A model generated the notes under the pieces. That model saw nothing but the letters and a program-made list of their open reading frames with translations. It was not told the DNA's origin and did not search any database. The position numbers were made by a program, and so were the translations under genes. 42,237 nucleotides of DNA, taken from contig JAHHQU010000017.1 of assembly GCA_020026225.1 (NCBI GenBank), positions 1 through 42,237 of the forward strand. The letters run 5' to 3'. The DNA is from Phocaeicola sp. GTDB taxonomy: Bacteria > Bacteroidota > Bacteroidia > Bacteroidales > Bacteroidaceae. Within the stretch, counting starts at the first letter, position 1, and each line of letters begins with the position of its first letter. Shown here piece by piece: positions 33,611 to 42,176 of this stretch.

Positions 33611-36070
33611 ATGAAAAAAATCAAACTTCTTTTTGCTTCTTGCTTGGCTGCTACCGCAATGTATGCCCAAGGAACAGATTACACAAAAGGCCTGAGCATT
33701 TGGTTCGACCAGCCAAATGACTTAAACAACCATGCCTCGTGGTACTCATCGGGACAGGACAAAAATTGGGAAAACAATTCATTACCGATAGGAAACGGAA
33801 GTTTCGGAGGAAATATCTTGGGATCAATTGCTGCCGAACGCATTACATTGAATGAAAAGACGTTATGGCGCGGTGGTCCTAATACTTCCAAAGGAGCTGA
33901 CTATTATTGGAATGTCAATAAGCAATCGGCTCACATCCTTCCTGAAATCCGTCAGGCATTCAGCGAAGGAGACACTAAAAAAGCAGACAAACTGACTCGC
34001 GAGCATTTTAACGGATTGGCCGACTACGAAGAATACAAAGAATCTCCTTTCCGCTTCGGTTCTTACACTACAATGGGCGAAATCTATGTAGAAACAGGAT
34101 TAAGTGAAATAGGAATGACCAACTACTCACGTGCCTTGTCTTTAGACTCTGCCATGTGTGTAGTCAGTTTCAAAAAAGCAGGAGTAACTTACGAACGCAA
34201 ATACTTCGCATCTTACCCTGACAGCGTAATGGTACTTCGATTTACAGCCGATCAGCCGGGAAAACAATTCCTGAACTTCATGTATGGCAACAATCCAGAA
34301 GCAGAAGGCAGCATACGCCCTGTCAGCAAAAATGAATTGCTATATGTAGGTCATCTGAAGAACAACCAAATGGAATTTGCCTTGCGCATCCGTGCTTTCC
34401 ATAAAGGGGGTAGCTTAAAGACGACAGAAGATGGACGCATTGTTACTCACGGAGCCGACGAAGTCGTATTTTTGATTACAGCAGATACAGATTATAAGAT
34501 CAACTTCAATCCCGACTTTAAGGACCCGAAAACTTACGTAGGCGTTGACCCGAAGGAAACGACTTTGGCTATGATGGAAAATGCTGCATCCAAGAGCTAC
34601 TCAGAACTCTGCCAGCGTCACAAGGCCGATTATACCCACTTATTCAACCGGGTACAGTTGAAATTGAACCCCAACGCTCCCATGACTCTGCAATATCCTG
34701 CAATTAGCGACTTGCCTACTTACCAGCGTTTGGAAAACTACCGGAAAGGAAATCCCGACTATCAACTGGAAGAAATCTACTACCAGTTCGGACGCTACTT
34801 ATTGATTGCAAGTTCACGTGAGGGCAATCTACCAGCCAATCTGCAGGGCCTGTGGGCAAATGGAGTAGACGGACCTTGGCATGTAGATTACCATAACAAC
34901 ATCAACATCCAAATGAATTATTGGCCTGCCAATTCCACCAACCTAAGCGAATGTACTTGGCCGTTGATTGACTTTATCCGTACACTGGTAAAACCGGGAG
35001 AAAAAACTGCGGCAGCTTATTTCGGAGCACGCGGTTGGACCGCTTCCATCTCGGGAAATATCTTTGGATTCACCTCTCCATTAACCAGCCACGATATGTC
35101 ATGGAACTTTAATCCTATGGCCGGACCATGGTTGGCTACCCATGTGTGGGAATATTACGATTATACCCGCGACAAGAAGTTCTTGAAAGAAATAGGATAT
35201 GACTTGATCAAGGAAAGCGCACAGTTTGCCGTAGACTACCTTTGGCATCGACCCGATGGAAGCTATACAGCAGCACCTTCCACTTCTCCAGAACATGGTC
35301 CTATAGACCAGGGAGCAACTTTCGTGCATGCAGTAATCCGTGAAATCCTATTGAATGCCATTGAAGCAAGCAAAATCTTAGGTATAGATTCCAACGAGCG
35401 CAAACAATGGCAGGATGTCTTAAAGCACCTTGTTCCTTACCAGATTGGCCGCTACGGTCAGTTGATGGAATGGTCGACAGACATTGATGACCCTAAAGAC
35501 GAACACCGTCACGTAAACCACCTCTTCGGATTGCATCCGGGACATACCTTATCGCCTATTACCACTCCAGAACTTGCCCAAGCTGCCAAAGTCGTACTGG
35601 AACACCGCGGAGACGGAGCTACCGGCTGGAGTATGGGATGGAAATTAAACCAATGGGCACGTCTGCAAGACGGCAATCATTCGTATAAACTGTTCGGAAA
35701 CCTGCTTAAACATGGTACATTGAACAATTTATGGGATACCCATCCACCTTTCCAGATAGATGGAAACTTTGGAGGTACAGCAGGCGTTACAGAAATGCTA
35801 TTGCAAAGCCACATGGGCTTCATACAACTTCTTCCTGCTCTTCCCGATGCATGGGCAGAAGGTTCTGTAAAAGGACTTTGTGCCAGAGGAAACTTCACCG
35901 TTGACCTGGATTGGGCAGAAGGAAAACTTACGGAAGCAATTGTACATGCCAATGTAGGAGGTCCATGTGAAATCCATTATGCTGGAAACACGCTGAAGTT
36001 CAAGACTCAAAAAAATAGAACTTACAGAATCATTCTTACAGAAAAAGGATTGAAGAAAGAGAACGTATAA
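33611..36070 (+). CDS. Secreted GH95 glycosidase (alpha-L-fucosidase or alpha-L-galactosidase)
   Basis: This 819-residue protein has a signal peptide (MKKIKLLFASCLAATAMYAQ). The N-terminal beta-sandwich spans about 25-290 and starts LSIWFDQPNDLNNHASWYSSGQDKNWENNSLPIGNGSFGGNILGSIAAERITLNEKTLW. The (alpha/alpha)6 barrel follows, then a C-terminal sheet. Residues known to be catalytic in bifidobacterial AfcA have counterparts here: Asn430 and Asn432 in DYHNNINIQMNYW, Glu561 in STSPEHGPIDQG, and Asp717 in PPFQIDGNFGGTAG. GH95 inverts alpha-1,2-fucose linkages in host glycans and plant xyloglucan; some members prefer alpha-L-galactose. Sequence alone does not settle which. No SusC/SusD genes flank it, so it is a stand-alone periplasmic enzyme, not a polysaccharide utilisation locus member. 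Confidence 0.92.
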   Translation: MKKIKLLFASCLAATAMYAQGTDYTKGLSIWFDQPNDLNNHASWYSSGQDKNWENNSLPIGNGSFGGNILGSIAAERITLNEKTLWRGGPNTSKGADYYWNVNKQSAHILPEIRQAFSEGDTKKADKLTREHFNGLADYEEYKESPFRFGSYTTMGEIYVETGLSEIGMTNYSRALSLDSAMCVVSFKKAGVTYERKYFASYPDSVMVLRFTADQPGKQFLNFMYGNNPEAEGSIRPVSKNELLYVGHLKNNQMEFALRIRAFHKGGSLKTTEDGRIVTHGADEVVFLITADTDYKINFNPDFKDPKTYVGVDPKETTLAMMENAASKSYSELCQRHKADYTHLFNRVQLKLNPNAPMTLQYPAISDLPTYQRLENYRKGNPDYQLEEIYYQFGRYLLIASSREGNLPANLQGLWANGVDGPWHVDYHNNINIQMNYWPANSTNLSECTWPLIDFIRTLVKPGEKTAAAYFGARGWTASISGNIFGFTSPLTSHDMSWNFNPMAGPWLATHVWEYYDYTRDKKFLKEIGYDLIKESAQFAVDYLWHRPDGSYTAAPSTSPEHGPIDQGATFVHAVIREILLNAIEASKILGIDSNERKQWQDVLKHLVPYQIGRYGQLMEWSTDIDDPKDEHRHVNHLFGLHPGHTLSPITTPELAQAAKVVLEHRGDGATGWSMGWKLNQWARLQDGNHSYKLFGNLLKHGTLNNLWDTHPPFQIDGNFGGTAGVTEMLLQSHMGFIQLLPALPDAWAEGSVKGLCARGNFTVDLDWAEGKLTEAIVHANVGGPCEIHYAGNTLKFKTQKNRTYRIILTEKGLKKENV

Positions 36071-36097
36071 CGCTTTTTCTTTGTCCCATTCACTGAA

Positions 36098-36132
36098 AAG
36101 GCTCTTTCTTATTAAGGAAAGAGCCTTTTTTT
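36098..36132 (+). terminator. Rho-independent terminator after the GH95 gene
   Basis: AAGGCTCTTTC (36098-36108) pairs perfectly with GAAAGAGCCTT (36117-36127), followed by five or more T. Confidence 0.88.
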
Positions 36133-36167
36133 AATTCTTCATACCCTCTTCAAAAAGAGAATTCTTT

Positions 36168-36202
36168 TTTGATGAAAGATTGCAGGTAAAAGACTAATTT
36201 TG
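36168..36202 (+). promoter_or_regulatory. Possible promoter for the MBOAT/SGNH pair
   Basis: TTTG (36168-36171) and TAATTTTG (36195-36202) match the consensus boxes but are 23 bases apart, slightly long. Transcription would start about 15 bases before the ATG. Confidence 0.45.
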
Positions 36203-36222
36203 CAAAAAATAAAAAACTAACT

Positions 36223-37662
36223 ATGTTATTCAATTCCATAGAATTTCTGTTTTTCCTTCCTATAACCTTCCTTCTATACTGGTTTGTATTTAAGTCCTTA
36301 AAGATACAGAACTTATTTATCGTCATAGCCAGTTACATCTTCTACGGGTGGTGGGACTGGCGCTTCCTCATACTCATCGCATTGACGACCTTTTGCAGCT
36401 TTCTGAGCGGAGTCCTTCTGGAAAAATTTGAAGAGTCAAGAAAAATACAGAAAGCCATCAGTGCCGGAAATATCCTGCTGAATCTATCCATACTTTGCCT
36501 GTTCAAGTATTACAACTTCTTCCGGGAAAACCTGACCTACTTATTCCATTCTATGGGAATCGAACTCGATTGGGTCACCATCGACGTATTACTGCCCGTT
36601 GGAATCAGTTTCTATACCTTCCAAGCTTTAAGCTATACCATCGACGTGTATCAGCACAAAATAAAACCGACACACGATATCGTCGCATTCTTTGCCTTCA
36701 TCAGTTTCTTTCCCCAACTTGTAGCAGGCCCTATTGAACGAGCAACCCATCTCCTCCCACAATTCTTGAAAGAACGCAATTTCTCGTATGAAAAGGCTGT
36801 CGACGGGATGCGGCAGATCCTATGGGGCTTATTCAAGAAAATGGTGGTAGCCGACAATTGTGCCATAGCAGTCAATACCATCTTTGCCGACTACCAAAGT
36901 TTAGACGGTTCTCATTTACTGTTAGGAGCCATATTCTTCACTTTCCAAATATACGGAGATTTTTCCGGCTATTCCGACATTGCAATCGGCGTGGCACGAC
37001 TCTTCGGAATCAATTTGATGCGCAACTTCAATTATCCGTATTTTTCGAGAGACATTGCAGAATTCTGGCGCCGCTGGCATATTTCCTTGACTACCTGGTT
37101 CCGAGATTACATCTACTTCCCTTTGGGAGGCAGCAGATGCAGCAAATGGAAAACCATGCGCAACACAGCCATCATCTTTCTAGTCAGCGGATTCTGGCAT
37201 GGTGCCAACTGGACATTCGTATGCTGGGGAGCTTACCATGCCCTCCTTTTCTTCCCTTTGCTACTCTTAGGTACGAATCGGAAATATACGAATACGGTAG
37301 CACAAGGCCGTTGGCTTCCCTCTGTAAAAGAAGCTTTCCAGATGATTTCAACCTTCCTGCTTGCCGTCATTGGCTGGATAATCTTCCGAGCCGAAACCAT
37401 TCATCAGGCATGGGACTACATCGTATGTATGGTCACAAAATTTGATTTCTCCATGCCTGCACACGGCAAAGACCCTTTGATATACATTGCCATTCTTTTG
37501 GTGGTAGAATGGCTGCAGCGGGAAAAGCAATTTGGCCTGCAATTGGAGGAAAAAGGCATATTCCGATACAGATTCGTGCGTTGGGCATTGTATTACATTG
37601 TTTTTATCACCACCTTTTTACTTGCCGGAGAACAAGAAGATTTTATTTATTTCCAATTTTAA
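36223..37662 (+). CDS. MBOAT family membrane O-acyltransferase (AlgI/DltB-like)
   Basis: This 479-residue protein has about ten membrane helices and starts MLFNSIEFLFFLPITFLLYW, as AlgI-type proteins do. Family motifs are QALSYTIDVYQHKIKPTHD, FPQLVAGPIERATHLLPQF, QIYGDFSGYSDIAIGVARLFGI, NYPYFSRDIAEFWRRWHISLTTWFRDYIYFPLGG and the catalytic histidine His326 in SGFWHGANWTFVCWGAYHA. Members move an acyl group, usually acetyl, across the inner membrane to a glycan in the periplasm. It is 12 bases upstream of an SGNH-like gene, as in many alginate or cell-wall acylation pairs where the second protein hands the acyl group to the glycan. The acceptor is not known. Confidence 0.92.
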   Translation: MLFNSIEFLFFLPITFLLYWFVFKSLKIQNLFIVIASYIFYGWWDWRFLILIALTTFCSFLSGVLLEKFEESRKIQKAISAGNILLNLSILCLFKYYNFFRENLTYLFHSMGIELDWVTIDVLLPVGISFYTFQALSYTIDVYQHKIKPTHDIVAFFAFISFFPQLVAGPIERATHLLPQFLKERNFSYEKAVDGMRQILWGLFKKMVVADNCAIAVNTIFADYQSLDGSHLLLGAIFFTFQIYGDFSGYSDIAIGVARLFGINLMRNFNYPYFSRDIAEFWRRWHISLTTWFRDYIYFPLGGSRCSKWKTMRNTAIIFLVSGFWHGANWTFVCWGAYHALLFFPLLLLGTNRKYTNTVAQGRWLPSVKEAFQMISTFLLAVIGWIIFRAETIHQAWDYIVCMVTKFDFSMPAHGKDPLIYIAILLVVEWLQREKQFGLQLEEKGIFRYRFVRWALYYIVFITTFLLAGEQEDFIYFQF

Positions 37663-37674
37663 CCAGAATATAAA

Positions 37675-38613
37675 ATGAAGAAATTTCTCACATACGTAGG
37701 AATCTTTTCTTTGTCGCTGATTCTATTGGCAGGAGGAATAGAATATATGTTGCGTCAGGTTCCGAATAACTTCAAATTCAAAAAAGGATTGATTGAATCA
37801 AAAAGTCAAGAAATTCAAACCCTCATCATAGGAAGTTCGGTAGTCAATTGTAGCCTCAACCCTTCTTACATGGAAAAAGGGACATATAATCTGGCCATAT
37901 CAGGAGAATGGATTCGTTTCAACAAACTGTTTCTGGAACAACATATCCAATCTATGCCCAACTTAAAGACCATCATCTGGGGACAATGTTACCATTCTTT
38001 ATGGATAGATGACGCACAAGAATTCTCAGAAAAGGATCTGATAGACCATAAATTATATATGGATATCAAACAAGAAAATGACCCTACTTATAGTTCCGAG
38101 CTCCTTTCCTTGCGTGCTTTGGCATTAAGAAAATGGTCAAAACATTACATCCAGCACAGACGGACAATGCATTGCGACTCCTTAGGATTGGATCACAGCT
38201 ACGATTCTGAATTCAGAGACAACAGATGGATAGAAGAAATTGAATCTATGGTAAAGCACCAGACTCAATATATGCTCACAGACGAAAACAATCTTTACCT
38301 GCAAAATTTGGATAGAATCAATGATGTAGCCAAATTGTGTCAGAAACGAAAGATCAACTTAATCTTAGTGGTACCTCCCGTCTATGAAGCATTTCATAAG
38401 GCAGCCAATTCCACCCAAATGAAAAAGATGGACGAAGGATTCAACAGCATCGCTGACCAATGGAACAATGTGTATTTCTTCAATTATTTAAAGGACGACA
38501 GATTTACAGCCGATGACTTCTACGATGGAAATCACCTTTCCGCTGATAAAGGTGCTGAAAAGTTCTCTAAATTGCTTTATAACGACATCCTGTCCTCGCT
38601 TGGGGAGAATTAA
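37675..38613 (+). CDS. SGNH-hydrolase-like membrane-anchored partner of the MBOAT protein
   Basis: This 312-residue protein has one N-terminal membrane anchor or uncleaved signal (residues 4-22, FLTYVGIFSLSLILLAGGI) and an exported domain. It resembles the SGNH/GDSL fold. The nucleophile would be Ser54 or Ser55 in LIIGSSVVNCSLNPSYM, and the Asp-His pair is Asp284/His287 in FYDGNHLSADKGAEKFSKLL. The GSS start of block I and the DxxH block V are the best evidence. Proteins of this kind (AlgJ/AlgX/DltD-like) work with MBOAT acyltransferases on envelope or exported glycans. The 12-base gap to the MBOAT gene supports a two-gene operon. The family is divergent, so the call rests largely on context. 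Confidence 0.7.
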   Translation: MKKFLTYVGIFSLSLILLAGGIEYMLRQVPNNFKFKKGLIESKSQEIQTLIIGSSVVNCSLNPSYMEKGTYNLAISGEWIRFNKLFLEQHIQSMPNLKTIIWGQCYHSLWIDDAQEFSEKDLIDHKLYMDIKQENDPTYSSELLSLRALALRKWSKHYIQHRRTMHCDSLGLDHSYDSEFRDNRWIEEIESMVKHQTQYMLTDENNLYLQNLDRINDVAKLCQKRKINLILVVPPVYEAFHKAANSTQMKKMDEGFNSIADQWNNVYFFNYLKDDRFTADDFYDGNHLSADKGAEKFSKLLYNDILSSLGEN

Positions 38614-38662
38614 TGGTCCATCAAACCAGTATCCCTTCTCTTTGCTGCATCACTTTGACAGA

Positions 38663-38758
38663 TTTATCGTTTCACACAAGTGAAACAAGCGGCTCACACT
38701 TGTGAAACAACTGTTTCACTTATATGAAACGAAAGTTGCATTCATGTGAAACGATAAA
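38663..38758. repeat. Cluster of six GTTTCAC/TGAAAC elements bounded by a 14-bp inverted repeat
   Basis: The outer arms, TTTATCGTTTCACA (38663-38676) and TGTGAAACGATAAA (38745-38758), are perfect reverse complements. Inside and including them are GTTTCAC at 38669 and 38713, GTGAAAC at 38680, 38702 and 38746, and TGAAAC at 38725. Two local palindromes form: GTTTCAC-ACAA-GTGAAAC and GTTTCA-CTTATA-TGAAAC. The heptamer equals one half of the parS site seen at 13642. The block may be a REP-like intergenic element, an RNA structure, or a set of protein half-sites. Confidence 0.8.
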
Positions 38759-38832
38759 AACAATCGGACGTTCTCCCATAGCAACCGCCAACCAATCTTT
38801 CCCTATTCATTGAGGTTTATAGAGATAAAAGA

Positions 38833-38866
38833 GAGGCCGGATTCCCCATTAGTAGAATCCGGCCTC
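38833..38866 (-). terminator. Terminator after the tricorn-like protease gene
   Basis: GAGGCCGGATTC (38833-38844) pairs perfectly with GAATCCGGCCTC (38855-38866) over 12 bases. On the minus strand TCTTTTATC follows the stem, so it serves the leftward gene; it may also act on plus-strand transcripts. Confidence 0.8.
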
Positions 38867-38942
38867 TTGATATACAAATTAATCTATCAGATAGCTCTCA
38901 TTCGCTCCCATACAGCGATTGATCAAACGATGCTATCCTATA

Positions 38943-41900
38943 TTATTTCTTCAACATCTCTTTCACAGCATGTTCCAACTGTGCATCTTTTCCATTCAAC
39001 ACATCTTTCGGATGGTTATAAATAGTTACATCTGGTTCAAGCAACTGATTTTCAAGGACATTACCCCGATTATCGTAAGCACCTACTTGCGGAATACCAA
39101 ATACCATTCCGCCTTCCAGACTTTCCCACCATACGGCAGTCATCGTTCCAGGAACAGGCGTACCAATCAATTTACCCAATCCCAGTTCCTTGTAGTACCA
39201 AGGAGTACCGTGTGCATTTGAATAGTTATCCTCACAAATCAACATACAAGAAGGTTTAACCCAACGGTCGAATGGATCGTTGCCTATATATTGTCCACGT
39301 GGCTTGTACTGCATGGTACGTTTGCCCGATAAAAGGATGCAGACATCACCGTGCAACCAACCACCTCCGTTGTGACGGGTATCCACAATGACAGCATCGC
39401 GATTACGATTCTGGTCGCTCATCAATTCTTTATACAAAGTCTGGAAACTTTCGGCATCCATCGCCTGGATATGCACATAAGCCAAACGTCCATTCGACAA
39501 CCGATCTACCACGTCGTAATTACGTTTTACCCAACGTTTATACAACAATTCATTTTCTTTACCCATCGAAATAGGTTTAACCTTCACATCAAACTTCTTA
39601 CCGTTCTGTGAAACAGTCAGGCGTGTGGCACGACCCGATTTTCCAGCCAATAATGGGAAATAATCCATTCCAGCCTTAATTTCTTCTCCATCAATGGCCA
39701 AGATTACACTACCAGCCTTGACTGGAGTCTTTCCTACTTCCAAAGGACTTCCCTTGATAACTTCCTTGATTTTTAAACCATCTCCCTTATAAGACTCATC
39801 GTAGAAGGCCGCCAAAGTAGCAGTTGGCAAAGAACTACCGGTACCACGATAACGGCAACCAGTATGTGAAACATTCAGTTCGCCAAGCATTTCACTTGCC
39901 ATTTCTGCAAAGTCGTAATTGTTGTTTATATGAGGCAGGAATTTAGCATAATTCTTATAAATAGCATTCCAATCGGCTCCATTCATTTCCGGATCATATA
40001 ATTTCTCTTTGGTCTGATTCCAGATATGGTCGAACAAATAAGCACGAAGTTCGGCAGGATGTTCGTTATGGAAGGCTTCAAAACTGATGGAAGAGATTTT
40101 ACCTGAAGCAATATCCAATTTCTTGATGCCGCCACCACTTGCCATATACGCATACTTGCAGTCTTTGTCCACATTCATCGGGCTCCGGCTCATATCTCTC
40201 ATCTTCAGTTCATTACGACCCTCTTTCAAGTCCTGCAACCAAAGAGCCGAACTTCCGGCATAAGGAGCCACATAATAAAGTTTGGTACCGTCCTTGCTGA
40301 GTACGGCATCTCCCAAGAAAGTAGAATAAGGGGTCAAGCGTACCGTCCATTCTTCCAAATGTGACAAGTCAAGAACCAAATCCTTTTCTTTTATTTCCTT
40401 TTTATCCTTTTTCTTGTCCTTCTTTTCTTTTTTAGCTGATTCCGCCTTTTCCTTAGCTTCTTTTTCTTCCTTCTCCTTTTCTTCCAGAAGGGCTATTTCT
40501 TCTTTGTCCATACAGAAGCGATCGTATGCTTCATGGTCGAAAAACATCAAATACGCATCACTTTCGGCCCCCCAAGAACCATGGCTGCGGAATCCGGCAC
40601 GGTCACTGTGAAACATCATCGCCTTTCCACCCAATACCCATTTGGGAGCCTCTTCGCTATAACCGCTATTGGTCAAATTATGGATTTCTCCAGAACCATC
40701 TGCCTTGATTAAGGCAATGTCTGTATTATTCCAACCTCCAGTACCGATATACTCTGAAAGAATCCATTTTCCATCAGGACTCCAGCTGTAGCTCTGGTCA
40801 CCGTCAACGTATGAATACTGGTACTTGCCATCCATAACGGTACGCACTTTCTTGTTTTTCACATTCACCACACAGATTTCCGTACGGTTCTTCAAGAAAG
40901 CCACCTCACCACCTTTCGGGTTATAAGCTGGCTGGAAAGATGTATATTCACCGTTGGTCAAGCGTTCTTCCTTGATGTCAGTAGCATACGTAAAGTTCTT
41001 TTCATCTTTATCCACAATACAAGCCTGATAAATCTGCCAACGTCCGTCACGTTCTGAATCATAAACAATGGAACGACCATCGGGACCAAAGTCAATGGTA
41101 CGTTCCCTTTCTGGCGTATCTGTAATCTGTTTGGTAGTCTTATAGTCAATGGAAGTGACATAAACGTCACCATTCATGATGAAGGCGATTTCCTTGTTCT
41201 TCGGTGAAACAGATACTTCAGACGCACCCGAGCGCTGCAACTGACGGATCACTTCACGCTGCATATCATCGCGTACGATGCTGACAGCCACTTTTTGAGG
41301 CTTAGCACCTTCTTTCAAGGTATAAAGCTGACCATCTTGGCTATAACATAACACTCCATCGTTTGAGACAGAAAGGAAACGAACGGGATTATTCTTGTGG
41401 AACGTCAACTGAACATCCTTTGCTCCGTCGGCCAATCCCCTTTTGAACACGTTGAAAGTACCGTCCTGTTCACTTAAATAGTAAAAGCTGTTGCCATCTT
41501 CTGCCCATACCGGACTACGGTCATCTCCTTTGAAATCCGTTAATTTCCGATAGTCACTTCCGTCGAACAACCAGATATCGCGTGCAATGCTCGACTGCTG
41601 GTGCTTACGCCAATAATCTTCATACCCCTTCACATCTTCAAACAAGATACCTTTTTTTCCGATGCTCGGATTATCCATGGTCCAGTCTGAAAAAAGTGCT
41701 GGACGACCACCTTTCACGCTTACCTTATAAAGATGTGTGAAGGTACTGGTAGGAAACTGCATGTTATCGGTAGTAGGAACTCCATAACTGGTATAAAGCA
41801 ATTCTTTTTCATTCAAGAAGGCTACAGGCACTTCACTGCCTGAATGAGTGGTTATCCGCTTGGGAGAACCTCCTTCCAGAGCAGTAATATACACATCTTT

Positions 41901-42176
41901 ACTGCCTTCACGTGTGCTGCAGAAAGCAATATGCTTGCTGTCGGGGCTCCACACAGGTGCATAATCATAAGCAGTATTTGCCGTTACCTGACGAGCTTGT
42001 CCTCCTGCAACCGGTACGGTGTAAATATCACCAGAATAAGAAAAAGCGATGTGCTTTCCATCGGGTGAAATGGCACTCCAGCGCAGCCACTGAGGTTGCT
42101 GTCCATCAGGCTGAGCACCCGCTTGAAGAGCTGCGGCTAAAGCGAACGATAAAATGAGAGTTTTTTTCATTTTCAT
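38943..42176 (-). CDS. Tricorn-like S41 protease with WD40/beta-propeller N-terminus
   Basis: This 1077-residue secreted protein starts with a Sec signal (MKMKKTLILSFALAAALQAGA). A beta-propeller region (about 25-540) has repeated TolB/Tricorn-like blades: ISPDGKHIAFSYSGDIYTV, WSPDSKHIAFCSTREGSKDVYI, FGPDGRSIVYDSERDGRWQIY and WSPDGKWILSEYIG. A Lys/Glu-rich stretch spans residues 556-600. A second propeller part and a core helical domain follow; the candidate catalytic histidine is His771 in ELNVSHTGCRY. The PDZ domain is near 800-880 (GSPLEVGKTPVKAGSVILAIDGEEI). The S41 domain has DTRHNGGGWLHGD, with Ser986 in ICEDNYSNAHGTPWYY. In tricorn protease the Ser is followed by Asp; here Asn follows. 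It is likely a periplasmic peptidase of large peptides. The promoter is not clear in the 61 bases before the window end. Confidence 0.9.
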   Translation of the reverse strand: MKMKKTLILSFALAAALQAGAQPDGQQPQWLRWSAISPDGKHIAFSYSGDIYTVPVAGGQARQVTANTAYDYAPVWSPDSKHIAFCSTREGSKDVYITALEGGSPKRITTHSGSEVPVAFLNEKELLYTSYGVPTTDNMQFPTSTFTHLYKVSVKGGRPALFSDWTMDNPSIGKKGILFEDVKGYEDYWRKHQQSSIARDIWLFDGSDYRKLTDFKGDDRSPVWAEDGNSFYYLSEQDGTFNVFKRGLADGAKDVQLTFHKNNPVRFLSVSNDGVLCYSQDGQLYTLKEGAKPQKVAVSIVRDDMQREVIRQLQRSGASEVSVSPKNKEIAFIMNGDVYVTSIDYKTTKQITDTPERERTIDFGPDGRSIVYDSERDGRWQIYQACIVDKDEKNFTYATDIKEERLTNGEYTSFQPAYNPKGGEVAFLKNRTEICVVNVKNKKVRTVMDGKYQYSYVDGDQSYSWSPDGKWILSEYIGTGGWNNTDIALIKADGSGEIHNLTNSGYSEEAPKWVLGGKAMMFHSDRAGFRSHGSWGAESDAYLMFFDHEAYDRFCMDKEEIALLEEKEKEEKEAKEKAESAKKEKKDKKKDKKEIKEKDLVLDLSHLEEWTVRLTPYSTFLGDAVLSKDGTKLYYVAPYAGSSALWLQDLKEGRNELKMRDMSRSPMNVDKDCKYAYMASGGGIKKLDIASGKISSISFEAFHNEHPAELRAYLFDHIWNQTKEKLYDPEMNGADWNAIYKNYAKFLPHINNNYDFAEMASEMLGELNVSHTGCRYRGTGSSLPTATLAAFYDESYKGDGLKIKEVIKGSPLEVGKTPVKAGSVILAIDGEEIKAGMDYFPLLAGKSGRATRLTVSQNGKKFDVKVKPISMGKENELLYKRWVKRNYDVVDRLSNGRLAYVHIQAMDAESFQTLYKELMSDQNRNRDAVIVDTRHNGGGWLHGDVCILLSGKRTMQYKPRGQYIGNDPFDRWVKPSCMLICEDNYSNAHGTPWYYKELGLGKLIGTPVPGTMTAVWWESLEGGMVFGIPQVGAYDNRGNVLENQLLEPDVTIYNHPKDVLNGKDAQLEHAVKEMLKK

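Larger units (their letters stand above)
38614..38942. other. 329-base convergent intergenic region with palindromic repeats and a terminator
   Basis: It lies between the SGNH-like gene and the leftward tricorn-like protease gene. It holds a structured cluster of six GTTTCAC/GTGAAAC-type elements (38663-38758) and a 12-bp terminator stem (38833-38866). No plausible gene is seen in it. Confidence 0.7.

Noticed and set aside
38663..38758. CRISPR array
   Set aside because: The repeat units are 6-7 bases, in alternating orientation, with irregular short spacers; no cas genes nearby.
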